Source: Afifella marina DSM 2698 (GTDB lineage: Bacteria > Pseudomonadota > Alphaproteobacteria > Rhizobiales > Afifellaceae). From it: a stretch of 64,000 nucleotides of DNA. Made by a program: the position numbers and the translations under genes. Below the pieces are notes generated by a model. It did no database searches and was not told the origin of the DNA. It saw nothing but the letters and a program-made list of their open reading frames with translations. Shown here piece after piece: positions 9,035 to 18,045 of the stretch; the first letter of the stretch is position 1; each line of letters begins with the position of its first letter. The stretch lies in contig NZ_FMVW01000006.1 of assembly GCF_900102695.1 (NCBI RefSeq), positions 150,760 to 214,759 of the forward strand, written 5' to 3'.

Positions 9035-9066
9035 CGGGCGCGAGAGCCTTCTCGCGCCCGCTTTGT
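9035..9066 (+). terminator. Strong terminator after ald
   Basis: Perfect 11-bp stem CGGGCGCGAGA (9035-9045) and TCTCGCGCCCG (9050-9060), 4-base loop, followed by CTTTGTGTCT. Confidence 0.75.
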
Positions 9067-9161
9067 GTCTGGTCGCCATTTTCAGGTGGGGCGACCGGCT
9101 CCTGAAATCCTTCGGGGAAACAATCCTCTGCCCGGGACCGATGTTTCGATCCGCATGGCGA

Positions 9162-9395
9162 TCAATGCGGACGCGGTCGGCTCATCTTGACGGTAATGCG
9201 CGCGCTCACCGCCGCTTCCGAAAGCGCACTGGCGATATCGTCGGCGCTCAGACCGCTGTGCGGCCAGATGCGGTCGATCCGCTCAGCCTGTCTGCCGGTA
9301 TCGACGCAAATGCCGCTTTCGATCGCTTCGGCGACCACCCGGCGGATTTCCTCGAACACGGCGCTTCGGGCCGGATTGTAGGCGTCATCCAGCAT
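9162..9395 (-). CDS. Small hypothetical protein, 77 residues
   Basis: Not a family I recognise. The product is soluble and helical-looking (VFEEIRRVVAEAIESGICVD, then LSADDIASALSEAAVSARI), with a basic C-terminus SRPRPH. Composition is ordinary for a real protein rather than the Arg/Pro-rich pattern of antisense frames in this GC-rich DNA. The ATG at 9395 has an AAAAGG stretch about 10 bases upstream as a possible ribosome site. Located between the ald terminator and the RTX gene with no operon partner. Confidence 0.45.
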   Translation of the reverse strand: MLDDAYNPARSAVFEEIRRVVAEAIESGICVDTGRQAERIDRIWPHSGLSADDIASALSEAAVSARITVKMSRPRPH

Positions 9396-9919
9396 CTTTT
9401 CTGAACCTTTTCATGCTTCTGCAGGCGGCCCCGACAGCCCCGGCAGACGGCGAAGGTTTCCGCGATCGTGCCCGGGACGGCACTAAAGCAGGTTAGTGCG
9501 AGGCCGCGGACGCCGAATATCCAGGCGACAATGGCGAGAAAACGGTGGCGGGAAAAATCATGGCGAACGGCCGCCCCCCACCGCCTCGCAGGGTCGACCA
9601 CAGATAGGAATGACGGCCCTCGACGGGAAGTCGAGCACGCCGGGCGGAGCCGCCTCGTCTCAAAACCCGCCTCACGACGCTCTCCTGCAACCCGTCGTCG
9701 CAGACGAAAAAATCTGCTCGCACTGGCCGGCCCGATTTCGCGGTTCTGCAATGTTTCCTTCACCCCAGCCTCAGCCACCTCCGCGTGCATTAACTTTTTG
9801 CCGCAAATTGGCATTGCTCTTAATTGAACTCTTATGCTTACCATTAACCCTTCGTTAGGGATTTTCCTGACGGTCGGTCAGGCGGATCCCTAGAGCGTTG
9901 AGTATGGGGGATTACGAAA
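9396..9919. other. Non-coding gap upstream of the RTX beta-helix gene
   Basis: No convincing gene is seen in about 520 bases; open frames here have shadow-like composition. The last 130 bases are AT-richer. TTGGCA (9808-9813) and TTATGC (9832-9837) are spaced 18 bases apart and could be a plus-strand promoter. TTAA at 9844-9847 followed after 7 bases by TTAG resembles a CtrA box with one mismatch. A GGGGGA ribosome site at 9906-9911 precedes the ATG at 9920. Confidence 0.4.
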
Positions 9920-12658
9920 ATGGCAGCGACCATCACGGTCTACGACGACAATAATCAGGTTGTCGGCGAGACCTACACCAGCCTCGAAGCGGCGGTGAAA
10001 GTGTGCAGCGACGGCTATCGCATCGAGCTCGGAGAAGGCACGGTGTCGACCGAGGACAGCGGTGACACGAACGGCCAGCTCACAATCGACGTCGACATCA
10101 CTATTACGGGGGCTGGTGCCGGGAAGACGTTTATCGTGCCCAGGGCAGATACGGGGTCGAACGGCGACGGACGCGCGATGATCCTCGTCAAAGAGGGTAC
10201 CTCGGTCGACATCAGCGACGTCACCGTCGATGGCGAAAAGCACCAAGTCTACGAGGCGATCCGCACACACGGCGATCTCGACGTCACCGACAGCGCCTTC
10301 GAGGAGATCCATTATTCGACTTACCTCGGCACCGCCGTTGCGGCGCGGGGTGCGGATGCCGTCCTCGATGTCAGCGATTCCACCTTCACCAATATCGGCC
10401 GCATCGGCGCCTATTACGGCGAGGAGGCGACTGGCACCTTTGATAGCAATACCTATACCGGCAAGGGCGACGTCGACGGTCTCGATTACGGCGTTGAAGT
10501 GGAAAGTGGCGCCGTTGCTTCTATCACGGACAACAGTTTTGCGAAGGTTACCGGGGTGGCCTCGACTGATCAATCCGGATCGGCAGCCATTCTTATCACA
10601 ACCTATTTCGGTGATGGTTCTGAAGCGACAATTACCGGCAATAGCTTTGAAGGTTTCAGCCTCGGGGTCGCCGTCGGTTACCTCGACGACGATACGAGCA
10701 AAGTGACATTCGGTAACGGCAATACCTTCACCGCTGTGGGGGAAGCTGGTGTTAAGATCGTCGGCAACGGCGAGATTCAGAACATCTCGGCAATCAGTGG
10801 CGATGGCGCGACGGTCGATTGGGCCGCGGGTGAAGACGCCAACGTCCTCTCAGGCTCCAGCCTTTCTGATACGCTTTCCGGCGGCGCGGGCGACGACAAC
10901 CTTACAGGCGGCTCTGGCGACGACGTGGCCCTCTTCGGTGGCAACCGCGACGATTATACGATCACCCAGAACAAGGATGGCAGCTACACGGTCACCGATA
11001 CAAACGATGGTGATGGCAACGACGGGGCCGACAAGCTTACGGGCATCGAGGGACTCCAGTTTGGCAATGACAAGATTACCTACGAGCTAGACGCCAATAG
11101 CCCCAATTATGCCCACAGCAAAACTGTCTTTCAGGAAGATTTTCAAGACAGCAAAGCAACAGATTCGTTTCTCGTGAATGGCGACACTTCTACAGGTGTT
11201 ATTTCTGTTGCTTACAGCGACGGTGATTCCTATGGGCTTTTCTCAGAGGCGCCGGATGGCTCCACCGCATTCACCAAGCTCGGCGGCTACAGCAGCGACT
11301 TCGGAGACGGCTACTCGGTCTCCGCTAAAATCTATCTCGACACTGAATGGGCTGACGGCGAGGGGTTTGACGTGTCCGTCGCGGCCAATGGCAAGGACGG
11401 TGCACACCAGCGCGATTTCATTTTCCACGTCACGCAGGATGAGGACACGGGTAAGCTCCTCGTCGGCGCGGACAACAACTCGAGCTCCGAACCGAAAGAC
11501 AACCTTGAGCTGCACAACCACGCCACGATCGCCACGTCAGGCTGGTACACATTCGACTGGAACTTCTACGAGAACGACGCCGGTAACCTCGAAGTCGCGA
11601 TGAACGTCTACGATGACGACGGCGATTTCGTCTTCTCCGAAGTTCGAAGCTCAGATCAGGATTCGATCGACACAGAGGTGGGCGGCAATCGCTATTTCTG
11701 GTTCACCGATATTTCTGTCAACGGTGGAATCCAAGTCGATGATGTCACAATGACTGTGCCGACGACTGGGGGAGGCACTGGCGGCGGCGGTGGCGATGAT
11801 GGCGACATCGGTGGCGGCAGCACGGGCGGCGAGGAGGACGACACGCTCGAAGGCACCGACAATGCCGACACCATGTCGGGCGGCGGCGGCAACGATGAGA
11901 TCGAAGGCGGTGGCGGCAACGACACGCTGTTCTCCGGCGAAGGCAACGACACGGTCGATGGCGGCGACGGCGACGATATGGTCTTCGGCGGCGTGGGTGA
12001 CGACGTCGTCACCGGCGGGGCCGGCAACGATCAGGCCTATGGTGGCACCGGCAACGACGATATCGACGGCGGCGACGGCGACGATTTCCTCGGCGGCGGC
12101 GAAGGCAACGACACAATCGTCGGCGGGAGCGGCAACGACCTCCTCTTCGGCGGCCGGCCTGGCCTCGGCGCCGATGCCAATGATGCCTTCTATGCCGGCG
12201 ACGGAGACGATCAGGGCTTTGCCGGCGACGGCAACGACCTCGCGACCGGCGGCGACGGGACCGACGAAATCGGCGGCGGCTCCGGCAACGACACGGTCGG
12301 CGGCGGCAACGGCAACGACCTCCTCTACGGGGGCGCCGGCGACGACGTGCTCTATGGCGGGGCCGATGCCGACACGATCTATGGCGGCAGCGGCAACGAC
12401 CAGATCTATTTCGGCGACAATGACGGCGCGGCGGACATCTATGCCTCCGTCGCCGACAACGGCACCGATGTGGTCTTCGGCTTCGAGAACGGCACCGACC
12501 ATCTCGACGTTCGCGCGAACGGCTTCACCTCGTTTGCCGATCTGACGATCGGCGAGGATGGCGAAGGCAACGCCACGATCGACCTCGGCGACGGCAATAT
12601 CCTGACGCTCAACGGCGTCGCAGCCTCCGAGCTCGACGCCTCCGACTTCCTCTTCTGA
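9920..12658 (+). CDS. Large RTX calcium-binding protein with beta-helix and lectin-like domains
   Basis: 912 residues, no N-terminal signal peptide, as expected for type I secretion. Order: right-handed parallel beta-helix (about 1-290, repeated short VDISDVTVDG-like rungs); a short RTX block GGAGDDNLTGGSGDDVALFGG-like (about 318-340) joined to a YTITQNKDGSYTVTD module; a jelly-roll, laminin-G/lectin-like domain (about 395-610); a Gly/Asp linker; a long tandem RTX nonapeptide tract (about 640-833); and a C-terminal cap ending ASDFLF, a hydrophobic type I signal close to the end of the M10 protease (EENFVF). The beta-helix often binds or cleaves polysaccharide, but no catalytic residues are recognisable, so adhesin, lyase or surface matrix protein are all possible. 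Confidence 0.82.
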   Translation: MAATITVYDDNNQVVGETYTSLEAAVKVCSDGYRIELGEGTVSTEDSGDTNGQLTIDVDITITGAGAGKTFIVPRADTGSNGDGRAMILVKEGTSVDISDVTVDGEKHQVYEAIRTHGDLDVTDSAFEEIHYSTYLGTAVAARGADAVLDVSDSTFTNIGRIGAYYGEEATGTFDSNTYTGKGDVDGLDYGVEVESGAVASITDNSFAKVTGVASTDQSGSAAILITTYFGDGSEATITGNSFEGFSLGVAVGYLDDDTSKVTFGNGNTFTAVGEAGVKIVGNGEIQNISAISGDGATVDWAAGEDANVLSGSSLSDTLSGGAGDDNLTGGSGDDVALFGGNRDDYTITQNKDGSYTVTDTNDGDGNDGADKLTGIEGLQFGNDKITYELDANSPNYAHSKTVFQEDFQDSKATDSFLVNGDTSTGVISVAYSDGDSYGLFSEAPDGSTAFTKLGGYSSDFGDGYSVSAKIYLDTEWADGEGFDVSVAANGKDGAHQRDFIFHVTQDEDTGKLLVGADNNSSSEPKDNLELHNHATIATSGWYTFDWNFYENDAGNLEVAMNVYDDDGDFVFSEVRSSDQDSIDTEVGGNRYFWFTDISVNGGIQVDDVTMTVPTTGGGTGGGGGDDGDIGGGSTGGEEDDTLEGTDNADTMSGGGGNDEIEGGGGNDTLFSGEGNDTVDGGDGDDMVFGGVGDDVVTGGAGNDQAYGGTGNDDIDGGDGDDFLGGGEGNDTIVGGSGNDLLFGGRPGLGADANDAFYAGDGDDQGFAGDGNDLATGGDGTDEIGGGSGNDTVGGGNGNDLLYGGAGDDVLYGGADADTIYGGSGNDQIYFGDNDGAADIYASVADNGTDVVFGFENGTDHLDVRANGFTSFADLTIGEDGEGNATIDLGDGNILTLNGVAASELDASDFLF
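11842..12420 (+). repeat. RTX nonapeptide repeat tract
   Basis: About twenty in-frame copies of the GGxGxDxux nonapeptide, each 27 bases long (GGC-GGC-rich). These form calcium-binding beta-rolls after export. The DNA periodicity is protein-coding, not a CRISPR or satellite. Confidence 0.85.
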
Positions 12659-12704
12659 GGATTTGCGACAACGCCGGGGCGGCCGCGTGCCGCCCCAATC
12701 CCCC

Positions 12705-12736
12705 GGCCGGTCGCCCCAAAGCGGCCGGCCTTTTTA
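12705..12736. terminator. Terminator between the convergent RTX genes
   Basis: Stem GGCCGGTCGC (12705-12714) pairs with GCGGCCGGCC (12721-12730) with one G-T pair, loop CCCAAA, then TTTTTA. The T-run serves the plus-strand RTX gene; the stem could also act for the minus-strand protease. Confidence 0.75.
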
Positions 12737-12762
12737 TGTGCATCTGCGGGTTTCGCCAGCGA

Positions 12763-14544
12763 TCAGAAGACGAAGTTCTCTTCGCTCAGCATGGCACGCG
12801 TCACATCCTCAAGCGTCAGGCTCGCATCGGGCGCCAGTGTGATCACGAGCCCCGCCGCCGTATCGGCGAAAGTGAGCTCGGAGAAACTCCCGGCATAGAC
12901 GGAAACGTCGAGGACATCGGTGCCGATCTCAAATCCATCGACGAGGTCGTGACCGTTGCCGGAGACGGCGGCATAGACATCGCGGTCGCCATCGACCCCG
13001 AAGATGAAGACATCGTCGCCGCCGGAGCCATAAACGAGGTCGCGCCCAGCGCCGGCCGTCACGGTGTCGTTGCCCCCACCGCCGAAGAGCGTGTCGTCGC
13101 CCGCGCCGCCGTCAAGGACGTCGTTGCCGCCGCCAGCGCCGATCTCGTCGTTGCCGGTCTGGCCATAAAGGCTGTCGTTGCCGCCCCCGCCCCAGATCAC
13201 GTCGTCGCCGTCGCCACCGTCGATGCGGTCGCTGCCCGGCACGGCGCCACCGAAGATCGTGTCATTGCCGGCATTGCCGTTGACAATGTCGCTGCCGATG
13301 CCGGAGCCGATGAAATCGTTGCCGGCGCCACCATCGACGCGGTCATCGCCATCGCCGGAGAAAAGCTTGTCGTCGCCGTCGCCGCCATAAAGCGTGTCAT
13401 TGCCGGCGCCGCGCCCGCCGAAGACGAGATCGTCGCCGGAGAAGCCGGAGAGAATGTCCGATCCTCCGCCGCCAAAAAGCACGTTGTCGAGAGCGTTGCC
13501 GTTGATGACCTCATCGCCCGCACCGCCGGCGGCATTCTCGATCTCGGCGCCATAGGCGACCGCGAGATTGTTGCTCATGCCGCCAATCGAAGACCAGGCG
13601 CCCTCGCGCAGATCGATGACGGCGTTGTCGGCAAAGCCCGAGACATTCAACGTATCGATGCCGCCGCCGTCCCAGATCGTCACGATCGGCTCGGGATTGA
13701 GGGTGAAGTCGAAGACGGCGTCATAGGAACCGAGGCCCGAGGCGCCGAAGCCATAGGTCGTGTCTCCGGCGCGTGTGGAATAGTCCGCGTCGTAGAGGTC
13801 CTGGATGGCAAGAATGTCGTAGAGCATCGGCGTCTGGGCGTAATGCATGAGCCCATCGGCGCCGACATGGTTGGTGCCGCTGCCGTCCTCGTCGGCATCG
13901 AAATAGGACATGATGGTGAAGCGGCGCGTGTCTTCAGCGAATTCGGCGCCATCGGCATAGGTGACCGCCCCGAGGGACGCGTCATAGGTGCCGGGATGGC
14001 TCAATCCCAGCGAATGGCCGATCTCGTGGAGATAGGTAAGGAAGCCGTATTTGCCGTAGGCGATGTCACTGTCGTCGTTGAGACTGCCCCAATAGCTGTT
14101 CAGCCAGACATCGGCGCTGATAAAGGAATCGTGGCCGGAGCCGAGACCGTCATAGCGGAAGCTATATGACGTGTAGGTGCCGTTGCCGGCGGTGGTCGAA
14201 CTCTCGGCGATGGAGATGCCGCCGCCCGCTGCCTTCCTCACGATATCAGGAGCGATGAGATCGTCCCAGAGCGCGAAAGCTTCGTCGGCCATCGCCGCCT
14301 TGTAAGCGGAGAGCGGCTGGAAACCCGCAGCTTCGCCGCTTCCCGATGCGGAAGAAAGGATGCTGTAGGTGATGGTGTGACCGGCCCAGGATATCGGGCT
14401 CGGTGAGGCTTCGTGCGTCCACGAGGTCTGAAGCTGGTCGATAATGGTGGCGGTGCTGGGCGCTGAAGCGACGCCGCCGCCCGTCGCGGTGGCGGTCGAT
14501 TCCGCCGTCGCGGCGAAACCCATCTCGTCGCTTGAAAAGAACAT
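12763..14544 (-). CDS. Serralysin-type M10 RTX metalloprotease
   Basis: 593 residues. It is a secreted zinc endopeptidase. The zinc site HEIGHSLGLSH is at 173-183 with Glu174 as catalytic base, and the Met-turn IMSYFD has Met212; a conserved acidic loop precedes it. RTX repeats run from about 341 to 512 and the protein ends LSEENFVF, a type I secretion signal. There is no signal peptide; an N-terminal propeptide-like Ala/Thr/Ser stretch covers the first 35 residues. It faces the beta-helix RTX gene and is divergent from the ABC binding protein at 14861. No inhibitor or PrtDEF-like exporter is adjacent. Confidence 0.93.
   Translation of the reverse strand: MFFSSDEMGFAATAESTATATGGGVASAPSTATIIDQLQTSWTHEASPSPISWAGHTITYSILSSASGSGEAAGFQPLSAYKAAMADEAFALWDDLIAPDIVRKAAGGGISIAESSTTAGNGTYTSYSFRYDGLGSGHDSFISADVWLNSYWGSLNDDSDIAYGKYGFLTYLHEIGHSLGLSHPGTYDASLGAVTYADGAEFAEDTRRFTIMSYFDADEDGSGTNHVGADGLMHYAQTPMLYDILAIQDLYDADYSTRAGDTTYGFGASGLGSYDAVFDFTLNPEPIVTIWDGGGIDTLNVSGFADNAVIDLREGAWSSIGGMSNNLAVAYGAEIENAAGGAGDEVINGNALDNVLFGGGGSDILSGFSGDDLVFGGRGAGNDTLYGGDGDDKLFSGDGDDRVDGGAGNDFIGSGIGSDIVNGNAGNDTIFGGAVPGSDRIDGGDGDDVIWGGGGNDSLYGQTGNDEIGAGGGNDVLDGGAGDDTLFGGGGNDTVTAGAGRDLVYGSGGDDVFIFGVDGDRDVYAAVSGNGHDLVDGFEIGTDVLDVSVYAGSFSELTFADTAAGLVITLAPDASLTLEDVTRAMLSEENFVF
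13009..13524 (-). repeat. RTX repeat tract of the M10 protease
   Basis: Tandem nonapeptides of the GGxGxDxux form encoded on the minus strand (residues 341-512), less regular than those of the neighbouring RTX protein. Confidence 0.85.
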
Positions 14545-14860
14545 CGCGGCTCCCTCGCCAGTTGCGGGGGTTGCCTAACGACCGGGGCTTGAGTGGAGCT
14601 TGAGCAGAAATTTTGCATTTGAACGACTAAAAAGTGCAACGCAAAATCAGTGCGTTCAATCGGGATCAACGCGTTTGGATGCGCGCCCCACCGGCCGGCA
14701 ATCTGAAGCTTTCAGGAGCTAACTCGGGAGCAAAATTTACAGAAATTCGAAGAAGTTGCCACTCTACGACTTCAAGCCCATTGCGAAAGCCTTCCGTCTC
14801 GGCAAGCATTGGTAGGGAGCGGTTAACGCTTCGAGCCAGAACAAGGCACAGGAGGGGAAT
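14545..14860. other. Divergent control region between the M10 protease and the ABC binding protein
   Basis: About 315 bases without a gene, AT-richer than the surroundings. ATTTTGC (14610-14616) and GCAAAAT (14641-14647) form an inverted repeat of 7 perfect bases with a 24-base gap; it could be an operator or chance. GGAGGGG at 14851-14857 is the ribosome site for the next gene. Confidence 0.4.
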
Positions 14861-15907
14861 ATGAGGACCAGAAGCAAAGTCATCGCGGCTTTGAGTATCG
14901 TCTTGATGACCGGCAGCAGCATGGCCGCAGCCGAACAGGTCACTGTCACATCGTGGGGCGGCGCCTATCAGGACGCTCAACGTGAAGTGTATTTCAAACC
15001 CTTCGAAGAGCAGACCGGCATCGACCTCGTCGAAGAGAGCTGGGATGGCGGCATCGGCGTGCTCCGCGCGCAGGTTGAAGGCGGCAACGCCACCTGGGAC
15101 GTCGTGCAGGTGGAATCGGAAGAGCTGCAGCTCGGCTGCGATGAAGGCCTCTTCGAAGAACTCGACTGGGACAAGATCGGCGGCAAGGACCGCTACATCG
15201 AGGCCGCCGTCAGCCCCTGTGGCGTCGGCGCGATCGTCTACAATTTCGTCCTCGGCTACGACAAGGACAAGATCTCGGATGCACCCGCCGGCTGGGAAGA
15301 TTTCTTCGACCTCGACAAATATCCGGGCAAGCGCGCGCTGCGCAACGGACCGAAGACCAATCTCGAGATCGCGCTGATGGCGGACGGCGTGCCGCCCTCA
15401 GAAGTCTATGACGTGCTTGCGACAGACGAGGGCGTGGAGCGCGCCTTCAAGAAGCTCGACACAATCAAATCGGATCTCGTCTTCTGGGAGGCGGGCGCGC
15501 AGCCGCCGCAGCTTCTCGCCTCCGGCGAAGTCGCCCTCACCTCGATCTACAACGGCCGCGTCGACGCTGCCAACAAGGCCGACGGGCGCAATTTCGGCAT
15601 CGTCTGGAACGAGAGCCTCTATACGCTCGATTCCTGGGTCATCCTCGCCGGCTCCAAGAACCTCGACGCCGCCTACAAATATCTCGACTTCGTCGGAGAG
15701 GCGGAAAACCAGGCCAAGCTGCCGATGAAGATCGCATACGGCGTCACCAATCCCGATGCGAGCGCCATGATCGAGCCGGAGCGCCTCAAGGAGCTGCCGA
15801 CGGCGGAGGAGAACATGAAGAATGCGCTCAAGATCTCCGACACGTTCTGGCTCGACAATATCGATCGGTTGACGGAGCGCTGGAGCCGCTGGGCGTCGAC
15901 CAATTAG
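14861..15907 (+). CDS. ABC transporter binding protein, spermidine/putrescine (PotD) type
   Basis: 348 residues with a signal peptide cleaved near MAAAEQ. The mature start VTVTSWGGAYQDAQREVYFKP is the hallmark of PotD/PotF-like and opine-type binding proteins. It binds a small cationic or anionic solute in the periplasm and delivers it to the two permeases. The ATG follows a strong GGAGGGG site. The substrate could be a polyamine, opine or related amine; nearby arginine-type genes make a polyamine or guanidino compound attractive but unproven. Confidence 0.87.
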   Translation: MRTRSKVIAALSIVLMTGSSMAAAEQVTVTSWGGAYQDAQREVYFKPFEEQTGIDLVEESWDGGIGVLRAQVEGGNATWDVVQVESEELQLGCDEGLFEELDWDKIGGKDRYIEAAVSPCGVGAIVYNFVLGYDKDKISDAPAGWEDFFDLDKYPGKRALRNGPKTNLEIALMADGVPPSEVYDVLATDEGVERAFKKLDTIKSDLVFWEAGAQPPQLLASGEVALTSIYNGRVDAANKADGRNFGIVWNESLYTLDSWVILAGSKNLDAAYKYLDFVGEAENQAKLPMKIAYGVTNPDASAMIEPERLKELPTAEENMKNALKISDTFWLDNIDRLTERWSRWASTN

Positions 15908-15917
15908 TAGCGGTCCA

Positions 15918-17171
15918 ATGGCCGAGAAAATGCTCGTGGGGCCGCGTCAAACGCGGTCCCTGAAGAGGGATCTGGCGCGCGCCGAGCGCAAGCGCAAGCG
16001 CAACGCCTTCCTGCTCGTCCTGCCTCTCATCGTCTTCGTCGTCATCTTCTTCGTCGCGCCGATCGCCGGCATGCTGGAGCGGAGCGTCGTCGACACGGAC
16101 CTCATGGAGACCTGGCCAAAGACGGCCGAGGCCGTGCGGGCCTATGACTGGGAGAAAGGCGCCGTGCCTGACGAGACGGTCTTTTCGGCTCTCGCGCAGG
16201 ATCTCAGCCGCTCCTACGAGGACCGCACCGCCGCAGCGGTTGCCCGGCGTCTCAATTACGATATTTCGGGCGGGCGTTCGCTCGTCATGGGAACGGCGAG
16301 AAAGATCGCGCGCCTCGATCAACCGCCCACCTCCTGGCGCGACACGCTCATTGAGATTGAGCCGGATTGGGGCCGCGCCGAAACCTGGGCGGCGGTCAGG
16401 CGCGCGGCGGGCCCCCTCACAGATTTCTTCCTTCTGCAGACGATCGACCACCAGCGCGATATCGACGGTTCGATCGTGCCGGTGCCGACTGAGCGCGCCG
16501 TCTATCTGCAGATCTATACGCGCACCTTCGCCATCGCGCTCACCGTCACGCTTCTCTGCCTCATGATCGGCTTTCCGATCGCCTACCTCCTGGCCGGGCT
16601 GCGGGAGAACACCGCCAACCTTTTGATGATCCTGGTGCTTCTGCCTTTCTGGACGCCGCTTCTCGTGCGCACCGCGGCATGGGTCGTGGTTCTGCAAGAG
16701 CATGGTCTCGTCAACCAGATGCTGCAATTCCTGCATCTCACGGATGGGCCGATCCGCCTCGTCTACAACCGCTCCGGCGTCATCATCTCCATGACGCATG
16801 TGCTTCTGCCGTTCATGATCCTGCCGCTCTACGCCGTGATGCGCACCGTGCCACCATCCTACATGCGCGCGGCCCGCTCGCTCGGCGCGCCGCCCTTCAC
16901 CGCCTTCCGCCGCGTCTACATTCCGCAGGTGATGCCGGGGATCGCAGCCGGCTCGATCCTCGTCTTCATCATCGCGCTCGGCTATTACATCACACCGGCA
17001 CTCGTGGGCGGGGCTGCCGACCAGATGATCTCCTACTACATCGCCTTCTACACCACCGACACGGTGAACTGGGGGCTTGCAGCGGCGCTCGGCACCGGCC
17101 TCTTCGCCGCGACGCTCATCCTTTACACAATCTACAGCCGCCTCGTCGGTGGCGTTCGGGGGGTGATGTGA
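15918..17171 (+). CDS. ABC transporter permease, PotB type, with enlarged first periplasmic loop
   Basis: 417 residues. One helix (about 30-52) is followed by some 140 residues of hydrophilic sequence and then five more helices from about residue 205, with the EAA loop YMRAARSLGAPPFTAFRRVYIP. The long first periplasmic loop is seen in a subset of alphaproteobacterial PotB-like permeases. It starts 10 bases after the binding protein and its stop overlaps the GTG start of the next gene. Confidence 0.88.
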   Translation: MAEKMLVGPRQTRSLKRDLARAERKRKRNAFLLVLPLIVFVVIFFVAPIAGMLERSVVDTDLMETWPKTAEAVRAYDWEKGAVPDETVFSALAQDLSRSYEDRTAAAVARRLNYDISGGRSLVMGTARKIARLDQPPTSWRDTLIEIEPDWGRAETWAAVRRAAGPLTDFFLLQTIDHQRDIDGSIVPVPTERAVYLQIYTRTFAIALTVTLLCLMIGFPIAYLLAGLRENTANLLMILVLLPFWTPLLVRTAAWVVVLQEHGLVNQMLQFLHLTDGPIRLVYNRSGVIISMTHVLLPFMILPLYAVMRTVPPSYMRAARSLGAPPFTAFRRVYIPQVMPGIAAGSILVFIIALGYYITPALVGGAADQMISYYIAFYTTDTVNWGLAAALGTGLFAATLILYTIYSRLVGGVRGVM

Positions 17172-17986
17172 GCGGCGCTATCACAGGCACGGAAAAGGCG
17201 TGGCGTGTCGTCCTTTACGTGGTGGCGATCGGCGGCTTCTTCTTCCTCGTCGCCCCGATCCTCGCCATCGTGCCCCTTTCCTTCAACGACGGTCAGTTCC
17301 TCACCTACCCGCTGCGCGGCGTCTCCCTGCGGTGGTATGAGGATTTCTTCTTCTCCGGCACTTGGATGTCGTCGATCCGCAACAGCCTGATCATCGGCGT
17401 CGTCGCGGCCACGATCGCCACCTTTCTCGGCACGCTTGCTGCCACAGGGCTCTGGCTTGCGGATTTCCCGGGCAAGCGCTTCATCAGCGCCTTCCTGCTC
17501 GCTCCGATGATCGTGCCGATGGTGATCTATGCGGTCGGGCTCTACTTCTATTTTGCGCCCTTCGATCTGACGGCGACCTTCACCGGCCTCATCCTGGCCC
17601 ATGCCGTTCTCGGCACGCCTTTCGTCGTCATCACGGTCACCGCCACGCTTTCCGGCTTCGACCGTACGCTCATCCGTGCCGGCCTCAGCCTTGGGGCTTC
17701 GCCAATCCGCGTGGCACGAAGCGTCGTCTTTCCGCTGATTGCGCCCGGCGTCATCTTCGGCGGGCTTTTTGCCTTCTCCGTATCGCTCGAAGAGGTCATC
17801 ACTGTGCTCTTCATCGGCGGGCCCAACCAGCGCACCCTGCCGCGCGAGATGTTCTCCGGCATCCGCGAAAATATCTCGCCCACGATCGCGGCGGCCGCCA
17901 CGATCATGATCGTGCTCGCCGTGCTTCTTCTCCTCAGCGCGGAGTTTTTGCGCCGGCGCTCCTCGCGGCTCCAGGCGAAAGGCTGA
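17168..17986 (+). CDS. ABC transporter permease, PotC type
   Basis: 272 residues starting at a GTG (17168) that overlaps the TGA of the previous permease, which implies coupled translation. Six helices; the EAA loop is LIRAGLSLGASPIRVARSVVFP. It completes the membrane channel. No ATP-binding gene accompanies this cluster, so it must borrow an ATPase; the PotA-like protein encoded at 30586-31653 is one candidate within the window. Confidence 0.88.
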   Translation: MSGAITGTEKAWRVVLYVVAIGGFFFLVAPILAIVPLSFNDGQFLTYPLRGVSLRWYEDFFFSGTWMSSIRNSLIIGVVAATIATFLGTLAATGLWLADFPGKRFISAFLLAPMIVPMVIYAVGLYFYFAPFDLTATFTGLILAHAVLGTPFVVITVTATLSGFDRTLIRAGLSLGASPIRVARSVVFPLIAPGVIFGGLFAFSVSLEEVITVLFIGGPNQRTLPREMFSGIRENISPTIAAAATIMIVLAVLLLLSAEFLRRRSSRLQAKG

Positions 17987-18012
17987 CGTTTGAGGAGCAA
18001 GAACGAGGCGGC

Positions 18013-18037
18013 GCCCGAGCAATCAGATCGCTCGGGC
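18013..18037. terminator. Hairpin between convergent operons
   Basis: Perfect 8-bp inverted repeat GCCCGAGC (18013-18020) and GCTCGGGC (18030-18037) with a 9-base loop between the convergent PotC-like and AruI-like genes. There is no T-run, so factor-independent termination is uncertain. Confidence 0.45.
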
Positions 18038-18045
18038 AATGCCCC

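Noticed and set aside
9844..9858. CtrA-like box TTAA-N7-TTAG
   Set aside because: One mismatch from consensus and a single copy; short AT motifs are expected by chance in this AT-richer gap, so it is only mentioned in the gap entry.
11842..12420. Regular short repeats resembling a CRISPR or satellite array
   Set aside because: The period is 27 bases, in frame, with GGxGxD coding; there are no constant repeats with unique spacers.
11651..14169. Long Val/Ala-rich repetitive frames antisense to both RTX genes
   Set aside because: They are the reverse reading of the RTX repeat codons, not genes; repeats follow the 27-base RTX period.
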